Source: Burkholderiales bacterium
GTDB taxonomy: Bacteria > Pseudomonadota > Gammaproteobacteria > Burkholderiales > Casimicrobiaceae
Length of the DNA: 64,000 nt
Assembly: GCA_025354165.1 (NCBI GenBank)
Contig: JANXNI010000029.1
Coordinates: 1 to 64,000 of the forward strand
Reading direction: 5' to 3'
Both the position numbers and the translations under genes were made by a program. This document shows positions 46,258 to 55,096 of the stretch, in pieces (position 1 is the stretch's first letter; the number at the start of each line of letters is the position of its first letter). The notes under the pieces were generated by a model. It was not told the origin of the DNA, did no database searches, and saw nothing but the letters and a program-made list of their open reading frames with translations.

Positions 46258-47148
46258 ATGCGCAACCCGACCCTCCGGTTCCGATCCGTCGCTTTCTTTG
46301 CGGTTGCCACACTGGCCGCGCTCGCCCAAACCGCACAGGCGCAGGCCACGCGCACCTGGGTTTCCGGCGTCGGTGACGACGTCAACCCATGCTCGCGCAC
46401 GGCGCCTTGCAAAACGTTTGCTGGCGCGATTAGCAAGACCGCCGCCGGTGGCGAAATTGACGTACTCGACCCCGGCTCATTTGGAGGCGTCACCATCACC
46501 AAATCCATCACCCTCGACGGCAGTGGCACGTTAGCAGGCATTCTCCATACGAACACCACGGGCATCCTCGTCAACGCGGCAGCCACCGATGTGATTCATC
46601 TTAAGAACCTTTCGCTCAATGGTGCTGGGAGCACGTCGCCCGCCTATGGCGTCCGAGTTTCGCAGGCAGGCACCGTTATGCTTGAAAACGTTCAGATTAT
46701 TGGGTCGTTCGCGAATGGGGTGGACATTGTTCCTTCAGCTGCCGCCGGAGCCAGCCCGCTCAACGTCTCGCTGGATAACGTAAAGCTGCAGGACATCGCC
46801 GGTGCTGGTGTTGCCGTTGACGCGACCAACCGCAGTGTCAACGTGACGCTCTCCGGCGTGCAAATGCAGAAGAGTGCGACGGGGGTCAGTGTGTTGAACA
46901 ACACGATTGCTGGGCCACCAACCGTTGCGACCGTCGACATCAACCGTAGTGTCGTCAGTTTTTCGACGATTGCTGCGATCGTAGCGTCGACGGCGAATAC
47001 CGTCGTTCGACTGAGCGATTCAACGATCACCGCCAATACGTTGGGACTCTCCACGGCCGGCGGCGGGCAAATCATCTCGTACAACAACAACCGGCTTCGG
47101 GGCAACACGACGGATGGTGCGCCCACCAGTACGGTTTACCCGCGCTAA
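46258..47148 (+). CDS. Secreted right-handed beta-helix protein
   Basis: 296 aa with a signal peptide (about 29 residues, ending AQTAQAQ). It opens with RTWVSGVGDDVNPCSRTAPCKTFAGAI, a start shared by a set of proteobacterial beta-helix proteins, then continues as parallel-helix rungs (VIHLKNLSLNGAG, VMLENVQIIG, NVSLDNVKLQDI). No catalytic residues recognised; probably a surface or extracellular protein. The start is the ATG at 46258. Confidence 0.85.
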   Translation: MRNPTLRFRSVAFFAVATLAALAQTAQAQATRTWVSGVGDDVNPCSRTAPCKTFAGAISKTAAGGEIDVLDPGSFGGVTITKSITLDGSGTLAGILHTNTTGILVNAAATDVIHLKNLSLNGAGSTSPAYGVRVSQAGTVMLENVQIIGSFANGVDIVPSAAAGASPLNVSLDNVKLQDIAGAGVAVDATNRSVNVTLSGVQMQKSATGVSVLNNTIAGPPTVATVDINRSVVSFSTIAAIVASTANTVVRLSDSTITANTLGLSTAGGGQIISYNNNRLRGNTTDGAPTSTVYPR

Positions 47149-47167
47149 CGGCGACGAAGCGCCCATC

Positions 47168-48232
47168 ATGAAAGCGATTTCTGCCTGCGTTGCTGGCTTT
47201 TTGCTGTTGTTATCGATGACAACCAGCGCCATCGAGCTGGTGAACAACGGCTCGTTTGAAACCAACAGTGGGGCGGGTTCTGCCACGTTCAGCAACTGGA
47301 CGGTGGTTCGTGAAAATTCGTCCGCGCTCGGAGTTGGCAATTTCTTCGCGCAAACCGGCAATCGTTCGCCGAGCGCGCGGCTCGACGTCCCGACCGCACC
47401 TGCGGGCACGTTCAGTGCCATGACCGATCAAACTGGCCCCGGTCGCACCGCCATATATCAGGATGTCAGCGTACCCGCGACCGGCCCGGTATGGCTGGCG
47501 CTGCGGCTTTTCGTGCTCAATCAGACTGACGACTTCGCCGCTCCCGCCTCGCTCGATTTCAACGTCGTCCCCAATCAGCAAGTGCGCGTTGACGTCATGA
47601 ATCCTGCGGCTGGTCTGTGGGACGTGGGCGCAGGCGTGCTCACCAACGCATTCGTCACGCAACCCGGTGGCACCGCTGCCAGCAGCTACATCCCCGTGTC
47701 GATCAACCTCCAGCCCTTCGCGGGGCAAACCGTGCGCGTCCGTGTTAGCGAAGTGGATAACCTGCACGGCCTCGTCGTTGGCGTCGATCAGGTGAGCGTG
47801 ACGTCCGTGCCCGTGGGCACCTGCGCCCCCGCGCGGCCACGTGCAGGTGGTGCGGCCTGCAATCTTGACCTCGACGGTGACGGCCTGCTCACCGCCACCG
47901 ACGCGTTGATCGCGACGCGCTATCTGCTCGGGTTCCGCAACGCAGCACTTGCACAAGGCATCACATTTGACGCATGCGCGACGAACACCGGCGCGGCCGC
48001 ACTCAACAACGCCGCGTCGCTCTTGTTGGCAGGTTCGCCGCCGATCATCGACATTGACGGCGACGGTTTAGCGCTCGGCAGCACCGACGGCTTACTCCTG
48101 TTGCGAAGCCTCATCGGCCTCACCGGAACGACAGCCACCAACGGTGCCGTTGCCAGTCTTCCGGCCTCGCGCCGTGCATGGACTGCCGCGCGGGATTACC
48201 TCAACCAAACCTGTTTAGCAGGTGTGCTGTAG
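47168..48232 (+). CDS. Secreted protein with dockerin-like calcium repeats
   Basis: 354 aa with a signal peptide (about 21 residues). Residues 22-215 form a jelly-roll-like domain beginning LVNNGSFETNSG...FSNWTVV (DUF642/carbohydrate-binding-like). The C-terminal 120 residues carry two EF-hand-like loops, DLDGDGLLTATDALIATRYLLG and DIDGDGLALGSTDGLLLLRSL, the dockerin pattern. It starts 20 bases after the beta-helix gene and is probably co-transcribed. No cohesin partner is visible. Confidence 0.8.
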   Translation: MKAISACVAGFLLLLSMTTSAIELVNNGSFETNSGAGSATFSNWTVVRENSSALGVGNFFAQTGNRSPSARLDVPTAPAGTFSAMTDQTGPGRTAIYQDVSVPATGPVWLALRLFVLNQTDDFAAPASLDFNVVPNQQVRVDVMNPAAGLWDVGAGVLTNAFVTQPGGTAASSYIPVSINLQPFAGQTVRVRVSEVDNLHGLVVGVDQVSVTSVPVGTCAPARPRAGGAACNLDLDGDGLLTATDALIATRYLLGFRNAALAQGITFDACATNTGAAALNNAASLLLAGSPPIIDIDGDGLALGSTDGLLLLRSLIGLTGTTATNGAVASLPASRRAWTAARDYLNQTCLAGVL

Positions 48233-48316
48233 CCGCGCTCGCGCTTTATTCGACGCACGCTTCAGGGCGGAGTCACACCACGATACAGCGTCACCTGATC
48301 GAATAAAAAAGGCGTT

Positions 48317-48432
48317 CAGCTTTTCGATGAAATGACTTTGGCATGGGGGCTGAGGCGCTATTTACCGTAAAGTCGATATCAGCTAAAAAGTCTACTCAGC
48401 CTCTGTAGAATCGGGAGAACAGCCATAAGCTG
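48317..48432. repeat. ~118-bp palindromic repeat, full copy
   Basis: Left arm CAGCTTTTCGATGAAATGAC with GCATGGGGGCTGA; right arm TCAGCCTCTG ... CATAAGCTG; centre AAGTCGATATC. The right arm is the more diverged. It lies after the dockerin-like gene. Confidence 0.8.
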
Positions 48433-48483
48433 TATTCGTTTTTACGCACGGAAACTCACCCCTGTCCCGTCAAGGAGCGCGTC

Positions 48484-48849
48484 ATGATCGGCTACGTCAC
48501 ACTCGGCTCCAACGACCTGCCGCGAGCCTTCGCGTTTTACGACGCATTGCTCGCCGAGATTGGCGCCACGCGAACCTGGAACTCCGAAACTTTCGTCGCC
48601 TGGGGTGTCAAGCGCGGTCCCGCCGTTGCCGTCACCAAACCGCATAACGACCAGCCCGCGACCGTCGGCAACGGCGTCATGGTCGCGCTCGCCATGACGA
48701 GCGCCGCAGACGTTGACCGACTTTACGCCAAAGCCATCGCGCTTGGTGCCGCCGACGAAGGTCCGGCGGGCCCGCGCGGCAGCGGTTTCTACGCCGGTTA
48801 TTTCCGAGACCTCGATGGCAACAAATTGTGCGCCTTTTTCATGGGATAG
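48484..48849 (+). CDS. VOC (glyoxalase/bleomycin-resistance) family protein
   Basis: 121 aa, one pair of beta-alpha-beta units (MIGYVTLGSNDLPRAFAFYDALLAEIGA and GFYAGYFRDLDGNKLCAFF). The metal ligand pattern is incomplete compared with glyoxalase I, so the activity is unknown. AAGGAG lies before the ATG. Confidence 0.88.
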   Translation: MIGYVTLGSNDLPRAFAFYDALLAEIGATRTWNSETFVAWGVKRGPAVAVTKPHNDQPATVGNGVMVALAMTSAADVDRLYAKAIALGAADEGPAGPRGSGFYAGYFRDLDGNKLCAFFMG

Positions 48850-48967
48850 TCCTGTCGCAGTTGTGCCCCGGAATACGTATGTGTCAGAGTTGCGCAGCGA
48901 CATCGCTGCGTGACCGCCGCAGCGCCCGGTTCAATGCGTCGTACCAGAAAGCAACGGAAACAACGTC

Positions 48968-49558
48968 ATGGGATTTTTTGATTTTTTTCGCAAACGCGCC
49001 GACCCAACAGCGCCCGCGTCGACAACTGCGCCCGCGACAACCATTTCCCCCGCCGACTCCGTGCTGCGAAGCGGAACGCAACACGACCCGCATCAGCAGC
49101 AGGATCGCCGCCGCCGACCGCGCAAACAATTGGCTCCCGGCACCACGGCCCTCGTTATCGACGACTCAAAAACGATGGTCGCTGCGCTCAGCCGAATGCT
49201 TCGCGAAAATCACTTCACAGTGCTCGAAGCGCATGGCGGCGAAGAGGGGCTCGAAGTGCTCAGAAAGAACAAGCCGGATCTGATCTTTCTCGACATCGTC
49301 ATGCCGGGCATGAGCGGCTTTGACGTGCTGCGCCGCATCCGCCGCTCGCAATACGTCGGCAAAGTGCCGGTCATCATCATGAGCGGCAACGAAGCGGCCA
49401 CCGAGGAATACTACGTCCGCCGAATCGGCGCCGACGACTTCATGCGCAAGCCATGTTCCCGCGCAGAAGTGTTTTCTCGCGTCGAGCGTTTGCTTGAACT
49501 GACACCGAATTTATTTGATGCGGGTACCGATGCCGGGAAATTGCTGCACGATCAATAG
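48968..49558 (+). CDS. Single-domain response regulator with a low-complexity N-terminus
   Basis: 196 aa. The receiver domain spans about residues 60-178 with the acidic pair in VIDDSK (Asp65, Asp66), phospho-acceptor Asp109 (FLDIVMPG), Ser139 and Lys161 (RKP). It resembles PilG/PilH-type receivers. The first 58 residues (MGFFDFFRKR, then Ala/Thr/Pro- and Arg/Gln-rich sequence) are not part of the domain and could anchor it by an amphipathic tip. No kinase gene is adjacent. Confidence 0.88.
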   Translation: MGFFDFFRKRADPTAPASTTAPATTISPADSVLRSGTQHDPHQQQDRRRRPRKQLAPGTTALVIDDSKTMVAALSRMLRENHFTVLEAHGGEEGLEVLRKNKPDLIFLDIVMPGMSGFDVLRRIRRSQYVGKVPVIIMSGNEAATEEYYVRRIGADDFMRKPCSRAEVFSRVERLLELTPNLFDAGTDAGKLLHDQ

Positions 49559-49669
49559 TTTGTCGTTTAGTTTAAGAATTTCCTGCGTGTCGAACTGCGG
49601 CTAACCCCTACTTTTTGGTGACTTTGCGCTGCTAGACTGAGTCGTCAAAATGAATCGGAACAACCAGTA

Positions 49670-50560
49670 ATGAGTTTAATTTCTGTGCGCAAACTTGGGG
49701 TTGCCGCAATTTTTGCAGCATCCACCGCGATCACGGTTAACGCCGCCGTTTACACAACACCGAGCGGATTGCTGACCGCACCCAACGCTGGAACGGTGAA
49801 CGATCCCGTTGTGGCTGACAAATGGCTGCGTGAGAACGTGCGTAACGGCGCCTCCATCGGCATCACGACCAATTTTCCTCGTAACAGTGATGGTTCAGGC
49901 TACCTGAATCTCGGCCCCAACGGCAGTAGCGGCAAAGCGGACTGGGAGTTCTATCCAACCGGCACGTTTGGCACGATCGCCAATCTCAATGCCTACACCT
50001 ACGACTGGTATCGCAATTCAACCAGCACGGTTGCGTCACATTTGCATCCGGTCATTCGCCTGATCGTTGATATCGATGGAGTAAACCCCGGTACGTCGTC
50101 CGACATTGCGTACCTGATCTTTGAGCGCGCGTACAACCCCAGCACCTCGGCGGTGCCGACCAATACCTGGACTACCGAGACAATCGGGAACGCGACCAAT
50201 CTCTGGGTGTCGCAACCGGGCGTAGGTATCGAAGAGGTCTATAACCGCACGCTTGCTGATTACAAGGCGGGCACGTACACACCGACCGCAGGCTGGTCGA
50301 AAATTACCGGCAACAGCGTCATCATCGGCGTATCGATGGGCATTGGATCGGGGTGGGCTGGCACGTTTGACGGTGCCGTCGACAATGTCACGCTGAGTCG
50401 CGCTAATGCTGCGGCGTTCGCCGCGAATCTGGAAGTAAATGCGCCGGTCGTTATTGCGCCTTCCGTCCCGGTGCCTACGCTGGGGCTCACGGAATTGCTG
50501 GCATTGATTGGTATTTTGGGGCTGGCGATGACAACCATGTTGAGACGCCGCAACGGCTAG
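49670..50560 (+). CDS. Secreted protein with IPTL/PEP-CTERM-like sorting signal
   Basis: 296 aa with a signal peptide (about 25 residues). The C-terminus is a tripartite sorting signal: VPTLGLTEL, a hydrophobic helix (LLALIGILGLAMTTML) and a basic end RRRNG. This matches the IPTL-CTERM/PEP-CTERM style handled by exosortase-like enzymes. The body is beta-rich and I cannot place it in a family. No exosortase gene is in the window. Confidence 0.8.
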   Translation: MSLISVRKLGVAAIFAASTAITVNAAVYTTPSGLLTAPNAGTVNDPVVADKWLRENVRNGASIGITTNFPRNSDGSGYLNLGPNGSSGKADWEFYPTGTFGTIANLNAYTYDWYRNSTSTVASHLHPVIRLIVDIDGVNPGTSSDIAYLIFERAYNPSTSAVPTNTWTTETIGNATNLWVSQPGVGIEEVYNRTLADYKAGTYTPTAGWSKITGNSVIIGVSMGIGSGWAGTFDGAVDNVTLSRANAAAFAANLEVNAPVVIAPSVPVPTLGLTELLALIGILGLAMTTMLRRRNG

Positions 50561-50620
50561 CAAACCACCGCGCGGCGAAGTTCGCCAGCGTAGGTGGCGC
50601 TAGCTAGTATTCGTGGACAT

Positions 50621-50648
50621 ACGGCTCACTTCGGCGAGCCGTTTTGTT
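50621..50648 (+). terminator. Intrinsic terminator after the sorting-signal protein
   Basis: ACGGCTC (50621-50627) pairs with GAGCCGT (50635-50641), followed by TTTTGTTGT. Confidence 0.75.
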
Positions 50649-50999
50649 GTAGAGTGTTTGCGGAAGCGCGACCTAAAGAATATGGCTTCGTTAGTGAAGT
50701 CGTGCGGTACGCTCGTTGCAATCCGTTCCGCGCATTGTGCTGTTGAAGGTGGAGCATTTGTCTGACCTCTCGAATTGTCCAGAAGTGACATGTGTGCACG
50801 TTGCAGTGAATTGTTTTTCGCGGAGCTGTGCGGGCTGATGTGGAACACGCAGGGACGGCTGAGGCACCACTTCGTTGGTTCACTGCAGCCCACGCGCGGT
50901 CGGCGGATGCAACGCTCATTTGTAACGACGTCGCGTTTAAAAATATTCTGTCTCCGTGGCTGCTGAGCTGGATCGAAAACCCCCTACCGCAAAGCACAC
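50649..50999. other. Intergenic stretch without a supported gene
   Basis: The open frames here have atypical composition for this genome, no good start sites and no recognisable domains. It presumably carries the promoter of the CoA-transferase gene at 51000. I could not identify a repeat copy. Confidence 0.5.
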
Positions 51000-52214
51000 A
51001 TGCAGATTTCAAAACAAGCCCTCGCCGGCCTCAAAGTCGTCGAACTCGGCCAGCTCATTGCGGGCCCGTTCGCGGCGAAAACGCTTGCGGATTTCGGTGC
51101 GGATGTGATCAAGATTGAGCCTCCGGGCGAGGGCGATCCCCTGCGCAAATGGCGCTTGCTGCATAACGGCACCTCAGTCTGGTGGCAGGTGCAGTCGCGC
51201 AATAAAAAGAGCGTGGCGCTGGATTTACGGCAAGCTGAGGGGCGCGAGACCGTGAAGCGGTTAATCGCCGAAGCGGACGTGTTGATTGAGAATTTCAAGC
51301 CCGGTACGCTGGAGAAATGGGGCATGGATTACGCCGCGTTATCGGCGACGAATCCGGGGCTCATCATGCTGCGCGTTTCAGGGTACGGGCAGACCGGGCC
51401 GTACAAGGACAAGCCAGGGTTTGGCGTGGTGGCGGAGGCAATGGGTGGCTTGCGCCATCTCACCGGCGAGCTGGGGCGTGTTCCTGTACGCGTGGGGGTT
51501 TCGATTGGTGACACGCTGGCCAGTCTGCATGGCGTGATCGGCGTGCTGCTGGCGCTGAATCATCGAAACAACACGAAGAGCGCGGCTGCGCCTAAAGGCG
51601 TGGGGCAGGTGATTGACGTGGCTCTGTATGAGAGCGTGTTCAACGTGATGGAGAGCCTGCTGCCGGAGTACAGTGCGTTCGGCGTGGTGCGTGAGCCTGC
51701 GGGCTCGGCGTTGCCGGGGATTGCGCCTTCGAATGCGTACGCGTGTCGCGACGGTCAGGTGTTGATTGCGGGGAACGGGGATTCGATTTTTCGGCGCTTG
51801 ATGACGGCGATTGGGCGCGGTGATTTGGGCGGCGATCCTGAGCTTGCGGCGAATCCGGGGCGGGTGGCGCGGGTGGTGGAGATCGATGCGGCGATTGCTG
51901 ATTTCACGCGGCAGCGATCAGTGGCGGAGGTGTTGGCAATGCTTGATGCTGCGGACGTTCCGGGTGGTCGAATTTACACGGTAAAAGACATCGCTGAGGA
52001 TGCGCATTACCGGGCGCGCGAGATGATTGTTTCGGTGACTACGGTCGATGGCTTGACGGTGGAAACGCCGGGTGTGGTGCCGAAGCTTTCCGTAACGCCC
52101 GGGGCGGTGGTGCGGCGTGCGCCGACGCTGGGGGAGGATACGGATGCAGTGTTGGCGGAGATTGGTGTGACGGGGGCGCAGTTGGCTGCGCTTCGCGCGC
52201 GCGGAGTGGTTTAG
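51000..52214 (+). CDS. CaiB/BaiF (family III) CoA-transferase
   Basis: 404 aa. LAGLKVVELGQLIAGPFAAKTLADFGADVIKIEPP, SRNKKSVALDL and the probable catalytic Asp in VGVSIGDTLASLHG are present. It is a paralogue of the enzyme at 5812, but not closely similar. Stand-alone, with no adjacent dehydrogenase; substrate unknown. Confidence 0.93.
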   Translation: MQISKQALAGLKVVELGQLIAGPFAAKTLADFGADVIKIEPPGEGDPLRKWRLLHNGTSVWWQVQSRNKKSVALDLRQAEGRETVKRLIAEADVLIENFKPGTLEKWGMDYAALSATNPGLIMLRVSGYGQTGPYKDKPGFGVVAEAMGGLRHLTGELGRVPVRVGVSIGDTLASLHGVIGVLLALNHRNNTKSAAAPKGVGQVIDVALYESVFNVMESLLPEYSAFGVVREPAGSALPGIAPSNAYACRDGQVLIAGNGDSIFRRLMTAIGRGDLGGDPELAANPGRVARVVEIDAAIADFTRQRSVAEVLAMLDAADVPGGRIYTVKDIAEDAHYRAREMIVSVTTVDGLTVETPGVVPKLSVTPGAVVRRAPTLGEDTDAVLAEIGVTGAQLAALRARGVV

Positions 52215-52330
52215 TTTTTTTCGGTTTGGCTGTCTCGCACCTGAGGGGAGAGGGGACAAATGCAGTCTCCGTCGCAACGGCCAGAAGGGATGCGACTGGC
52301 CACCTTCGCCAAGGGGAGGCGGGAATAAGC

Positions 52331-52960
52331 TCAGGCCGCTGCTAGAACCAAATCAAACGTGGCTGCGAGGCCATCGCGCTGGCCGTCTTTTGCGGCGGTC
52401 GGCGCGACGGTCAAACGGTCGCGCTCTTTCGAGAAGCCAAAGTTCCCGCCACGCTCTTTGTTGTCGCCTGCGAAGTACATTTGGGTGACGAGCTCTTTGC
52501 GTCCGCCAGCGACGACGCGGAAGTGAACGTGCGGCGGGCGACCGCTGTACAGCACGGGTTTGATGGTGCGGAAGCGATAGCGGCCTTCTCCGTCCGTCAA
52601 CGCGCGGCCAAAGCCCTGAAAACCACGCTTGGCGGGGCCTTCACCGTCGTCATCGGGGTGCCGGTATTTGCCGGTGGCGTCGGTTTGCCAGATTTCTACG
52701 CGGGCGTTAGCGAGCGCTTTGCCGTCAGTGCTGCGGATGACGCCGGTGATGGTGAGAGGTGTGCCGTCGGCGTAGGCACCGCTGCCGAACACGACGAGAT
52801 CGGCGTCGATTTCACCTGCCCATTGCGGCGGATAAAACGGGCCGAGGGCGTCTTGCGGGGTGGCTTTCAATGTTGTGGTTTGCGCCTGCAACACGTGGGG
52901 CAAAACTGAGGCGACCGGCAGCGTGGAGAGTACGGTGAGGATGCGTCGACGTAAGTTCAA
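52331..52960 (-). CDS. Secreted intradiol ring-cleavage dioxygenase family protein
   Basis: 209 aa with an Arg-rich leader (MNLRRRILTVLSTLPVASVLPHVLQAQ), perhaps a Tat-type signal. The intradiol fold has the iron ligands: Tyr in TGKYRHP, Tyr in VLYSGRPPHVHF and the two His of HVHF, as in protocatechuate 3,4-dioxygenase beta chains. The exported location argues against the usual catechol pathway. The start is the ATG at 52960. Confidence 0.88.
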   Translation of the reverse strand: MNLRRRILTVLSTLPVASVLPHVLQAQTTTLKATPQDALGPFYPPQWAGEIDADLVVFGSGAYADGTPLTITGVIRSTDGKALANARVEIWQTDATGKYRHPDDDGEGPAKRGFQGFGRALTDGEGRYRFRTIKPVLYSGRPPHVHFRVVAGGRKELVTQMYFAGDNKERGGNFGFSKERDRLTVAPTAAKDGQRDGLAATFDLVLAAA

Positions 52961-53135
52961 AGTTTGCTACTTTCACCAGCCTGGGACGATTGAGCGCGAA
53001 CGCACTATTTGTGAACCCACGCGGGAAAGAGTTCCGTCGGTGCTGCTCATTGTGCATGCGTTTCACCGATTGGTTTGGCCAACTTGCCTTCGTCGGGAGG
53101 CACGAAGTAACGTGACGCAAGACGAATCGAACTCA

Positions 53136-53252
53136 TTAGCTTTTACCTGAAATAACCGCTGCATAGGGGCCGGCGTCGCATTACGTCAATAGTCGAGTAT
53201 CTGCCAAATATAGGCTTAGCCCCGATGCAGTGGTCGTTGTGGCAAAAAGCTG
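53136..53252. repeat. ~118-bp palindromic repeat, full copy
   Basis: Left arm TTAGCTTTTACCTGAAATAAC with TGCATAGGGGC; right arm CTTAGCCCCGATGCAGTGG with GGCAAAAAGCTG; centre AATAGTCGAGTATC. The inner arms are among the best preserved. It is the main content of the 319-base gap before the dioxygenase gene. Confidence 0.85.
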
Positions 53253-53279
53253 TAATGTATATCTTATCAATTGCGACGA

Positions 53280-53864
53280 CTATTTGAACGCGTAATCCGC
53301 GATCAAAACGCCGCGCCGTGCGCACACCGTTCGCGGTCGGAGCGCGTTAAATTCAGGCAACAGCGCAGCTACGGTTTTGCTGTCCAGCTCGGCAAATCTG
53401 CGGTTCTTTCCGTCGCCGCACAGGCTTTGGCTGCGCGCCGGGCGATCGCCCATTTCGACGCGTGGTGGGGCGGCACTTTCACGCAAATTTTGCATCACCT
53501 GCGGAGAGATTTTTTCGCCGTCAACTGCTCTGCCTACGCTCGTCAAACCCAGCCGTGCGCTCTGATCGTTTCTTATGACTTGCCGCGCGGCTTCTCGGGT
53601 TTCGAGCCGTAACGCGGGCGCTGTGCGCGGTGATGTTTTCGGTGGCTTCGCACGTGGTCTGGACGTGCCGGACGGCGTTTTTGCCGTCGTGAAGGTGGCT
53701 CGGGTCGCCTCTGGTTCGTTGTTGACGACGGCGGCTTCAAGCTGAATGGGCGAGCGTCTGGATATCGTCGTGGCTGACTGTGCGAAAGCGGCAGACGCAA
53801 AAAACGTCGCTGCCATCAAAGAGAAGGCAACATTTCCAAGAGCGAAATTGATTCGATCCTTCAC
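53280..53864 (-). CDS. Secreted basic protein of unknown function
   Basis: 194 aa with a signal peptide (about 28 residues, ending SAAFAQ). It has a basic, Pro/Thr/Arg-rich middle (TAKTPSGTSRPRAKPPKTSPRT) and two cysteines near the C-terminus (SLCGDG and TVCARRG) that could form a disulfide. No family recognised. Confidence 0.6.
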   Translation of the reverse strand: MKDRINFALGNVAFSLMAATFFASAAFAQSATTISRRSPIQLEAAVVNNEPEATRATFTTAKTPSGTSRPRAKPPKTSPRTAPALRLETREAARQVIRNDQSARLGLTSVGRAVDGEKISPQVMQNLRESAAPPRVEMGDRPARSQSLCGDGKNRRFAELDSKTVAALLPEFNALRPRTVCARRGVLIADYAFK

Positions 53865-53893
53865 GCTTCAATGCCTCAATCGTGTCCCGAAAT

Positions 53894-53917
53894 CGCCTCA
53901 ATTTTCCGATTGAGGCG
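53894..53917. terminator. Strong hairpin between fba and the secreted basic protein
   Basis: A perfect 9-bp stem, CGCCTCAAT / ATTGAGGCG, with a 6-base loop. It lies 30 bases upstream of the start at 53864 and may end the aldolase transcript or act as a leader hairpin. No T-run on the minus strand. Confidence 0.45.
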
Positions 53918-54029
53918 GCGCGCTTCAAGCGAGCGCGATTCGGTAGGCTAGCACGATCAATTCGCGCTGAAAAGTACTCTCAGCGGGGCGGAATTTTCAG
54001 CGCACTGGCTGCGCGCCGGGAGCGCAGAT

Positions 54030-55046
54030 TTATGCGCTTTCGGCCGCGAGTGTCCACTTACCCTTGCTGGCGAGTGAGTTCATTTTGCAGCGGTGCGCGA
54101 ACGCGGCCTGCGCGGCTTTGTAGTTTTCCTGCTTGCCTTTCCACACTTTGAGTGCGGTGAAATGCAGCGCGCGGCTGTAGCTGAACGTCAGTGGCCACGG
54201 ATTGTTCTTGCCGAGGTTCATCTCGTTCAAATGTGCGGCGGAATCGATGTCCGACTGACCGCCCGAGAGAAACACGATGCCGGGCATCGCGCCGGGAACA
54301 GTGCGCTTGAGGCATGCCACCGTGCGTGCGCCGACTTCGGCTTGCGACGCGCGGTTCTTCGCGTCTTTGCCCGAGATCACCATGCTCGCTTTGAGGATCG
54401 TGTGCTCGATGGACACTTTGTTATCCGCCATTTGACTCATCAGCGTGCGCAACACGGCTTCGGTGACGTCAAACGAGGTGTCGATGCTGTGATCGCCGTC
54501 GAGCAAAACTTCTGGCTCGACCACGGGGACGATGCCCGCTTCCTGACAAATGGCGGCGTAGCGAGCGAGCGCATGAGCGTTGGCCCAAATGCAACGTGAG
54601 GTTGGAATGTTCTCGCCAATCGTGATCACCGCGCGCCACTTGGCGAAGCGTGCGCCGAGCGCAAAATATTCTTTCATACGCGCTTGCAGATTGTCGAGCC
54701 CATCACTGATCAGTTCGCCGGGAGCGGCAGGCAGATTGCGCGTGCCAGCGTCGACCTTGATGCCGGGGATGACGCCGATGGAGTTCAGATAATCGGCGAA
54801 CGGCACGCCATTGCTGGTCTTCTGGCGAATGGTTTCGTCATGCAGGATCACACCCGAAATGGTGGACTTCATCGCGGGCGTCGTGAACAGCATCTCGCGG
54901 TAGGTGCGGCGCATCTCTTCGCTGTCGGGGATGTTGGCGGCGGCGAAACGCTTGGCGCAAGTGCCAGCGGATTCATCAGCGGCCAGAAGGCCTTTGCCGG
55001 GAGCGACCATTGCAGCGGCGGTTTGTGCGAGAAGGGCTTTATCCAT
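54030..55046 (-). CDS. Class I fructose-bisphosphate aldolase
   Basis: 338 aa Schiff-base aldolase of the animal/plant-like class I type found in some proteobacteria. Typical features are GKGLLAADESAGTCAKRF, VVEPEVLLDGDHSI, the catalytic lysine in HTILKASMV and FLSGGQSDIDS. The shortened C-terminus still ends near the usual Tyr position, but I see no terminal Tyr. Confidence 0.94.
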   Translation of the reverse strand: MDKALLAQTAAAMVAPGKGLLAADESAGTCAKRFAAANIPDSEEMRRTYREMLFTTPAMKSTISGVILHDETIRQKTSNGVPFADYLNSIGVIPGIKVDAGTRNLPAAPGELISDGLDNLQARMKEYFALGARFAKWRAVITIGENIPTSRCIWANAHALARYAAICQEAGIVPVVEPEVLLDGDHSIDTSFDVTEAVLRTLMSQMADNKVSIEHTILKASMVISGKDAKNRASQAEVGARTVACLKRTVPGAMPGIVFLSGGQSDIDSAAHLNEMNLGKNNPWPLTFSYSRALHFTALKVWKGKQENYKAAQAAFAHRCKMNSLASKGKWTLAAESA

Positions 55047-55096
55047 GGGGCGTGAGTTCGATGTAGTGGGTTGTAGTCAGAGTTATGACCCTGATT

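Noticed and set aside
50626-51012. 128-codon minus-strand open frame in the gap before the second CoA-transferase
   Set aside because: No family, no ribosome-binding site, Cys/Ser/Arg-rich shadow-like composition, and it overlaps the start of the plus-strand gene.
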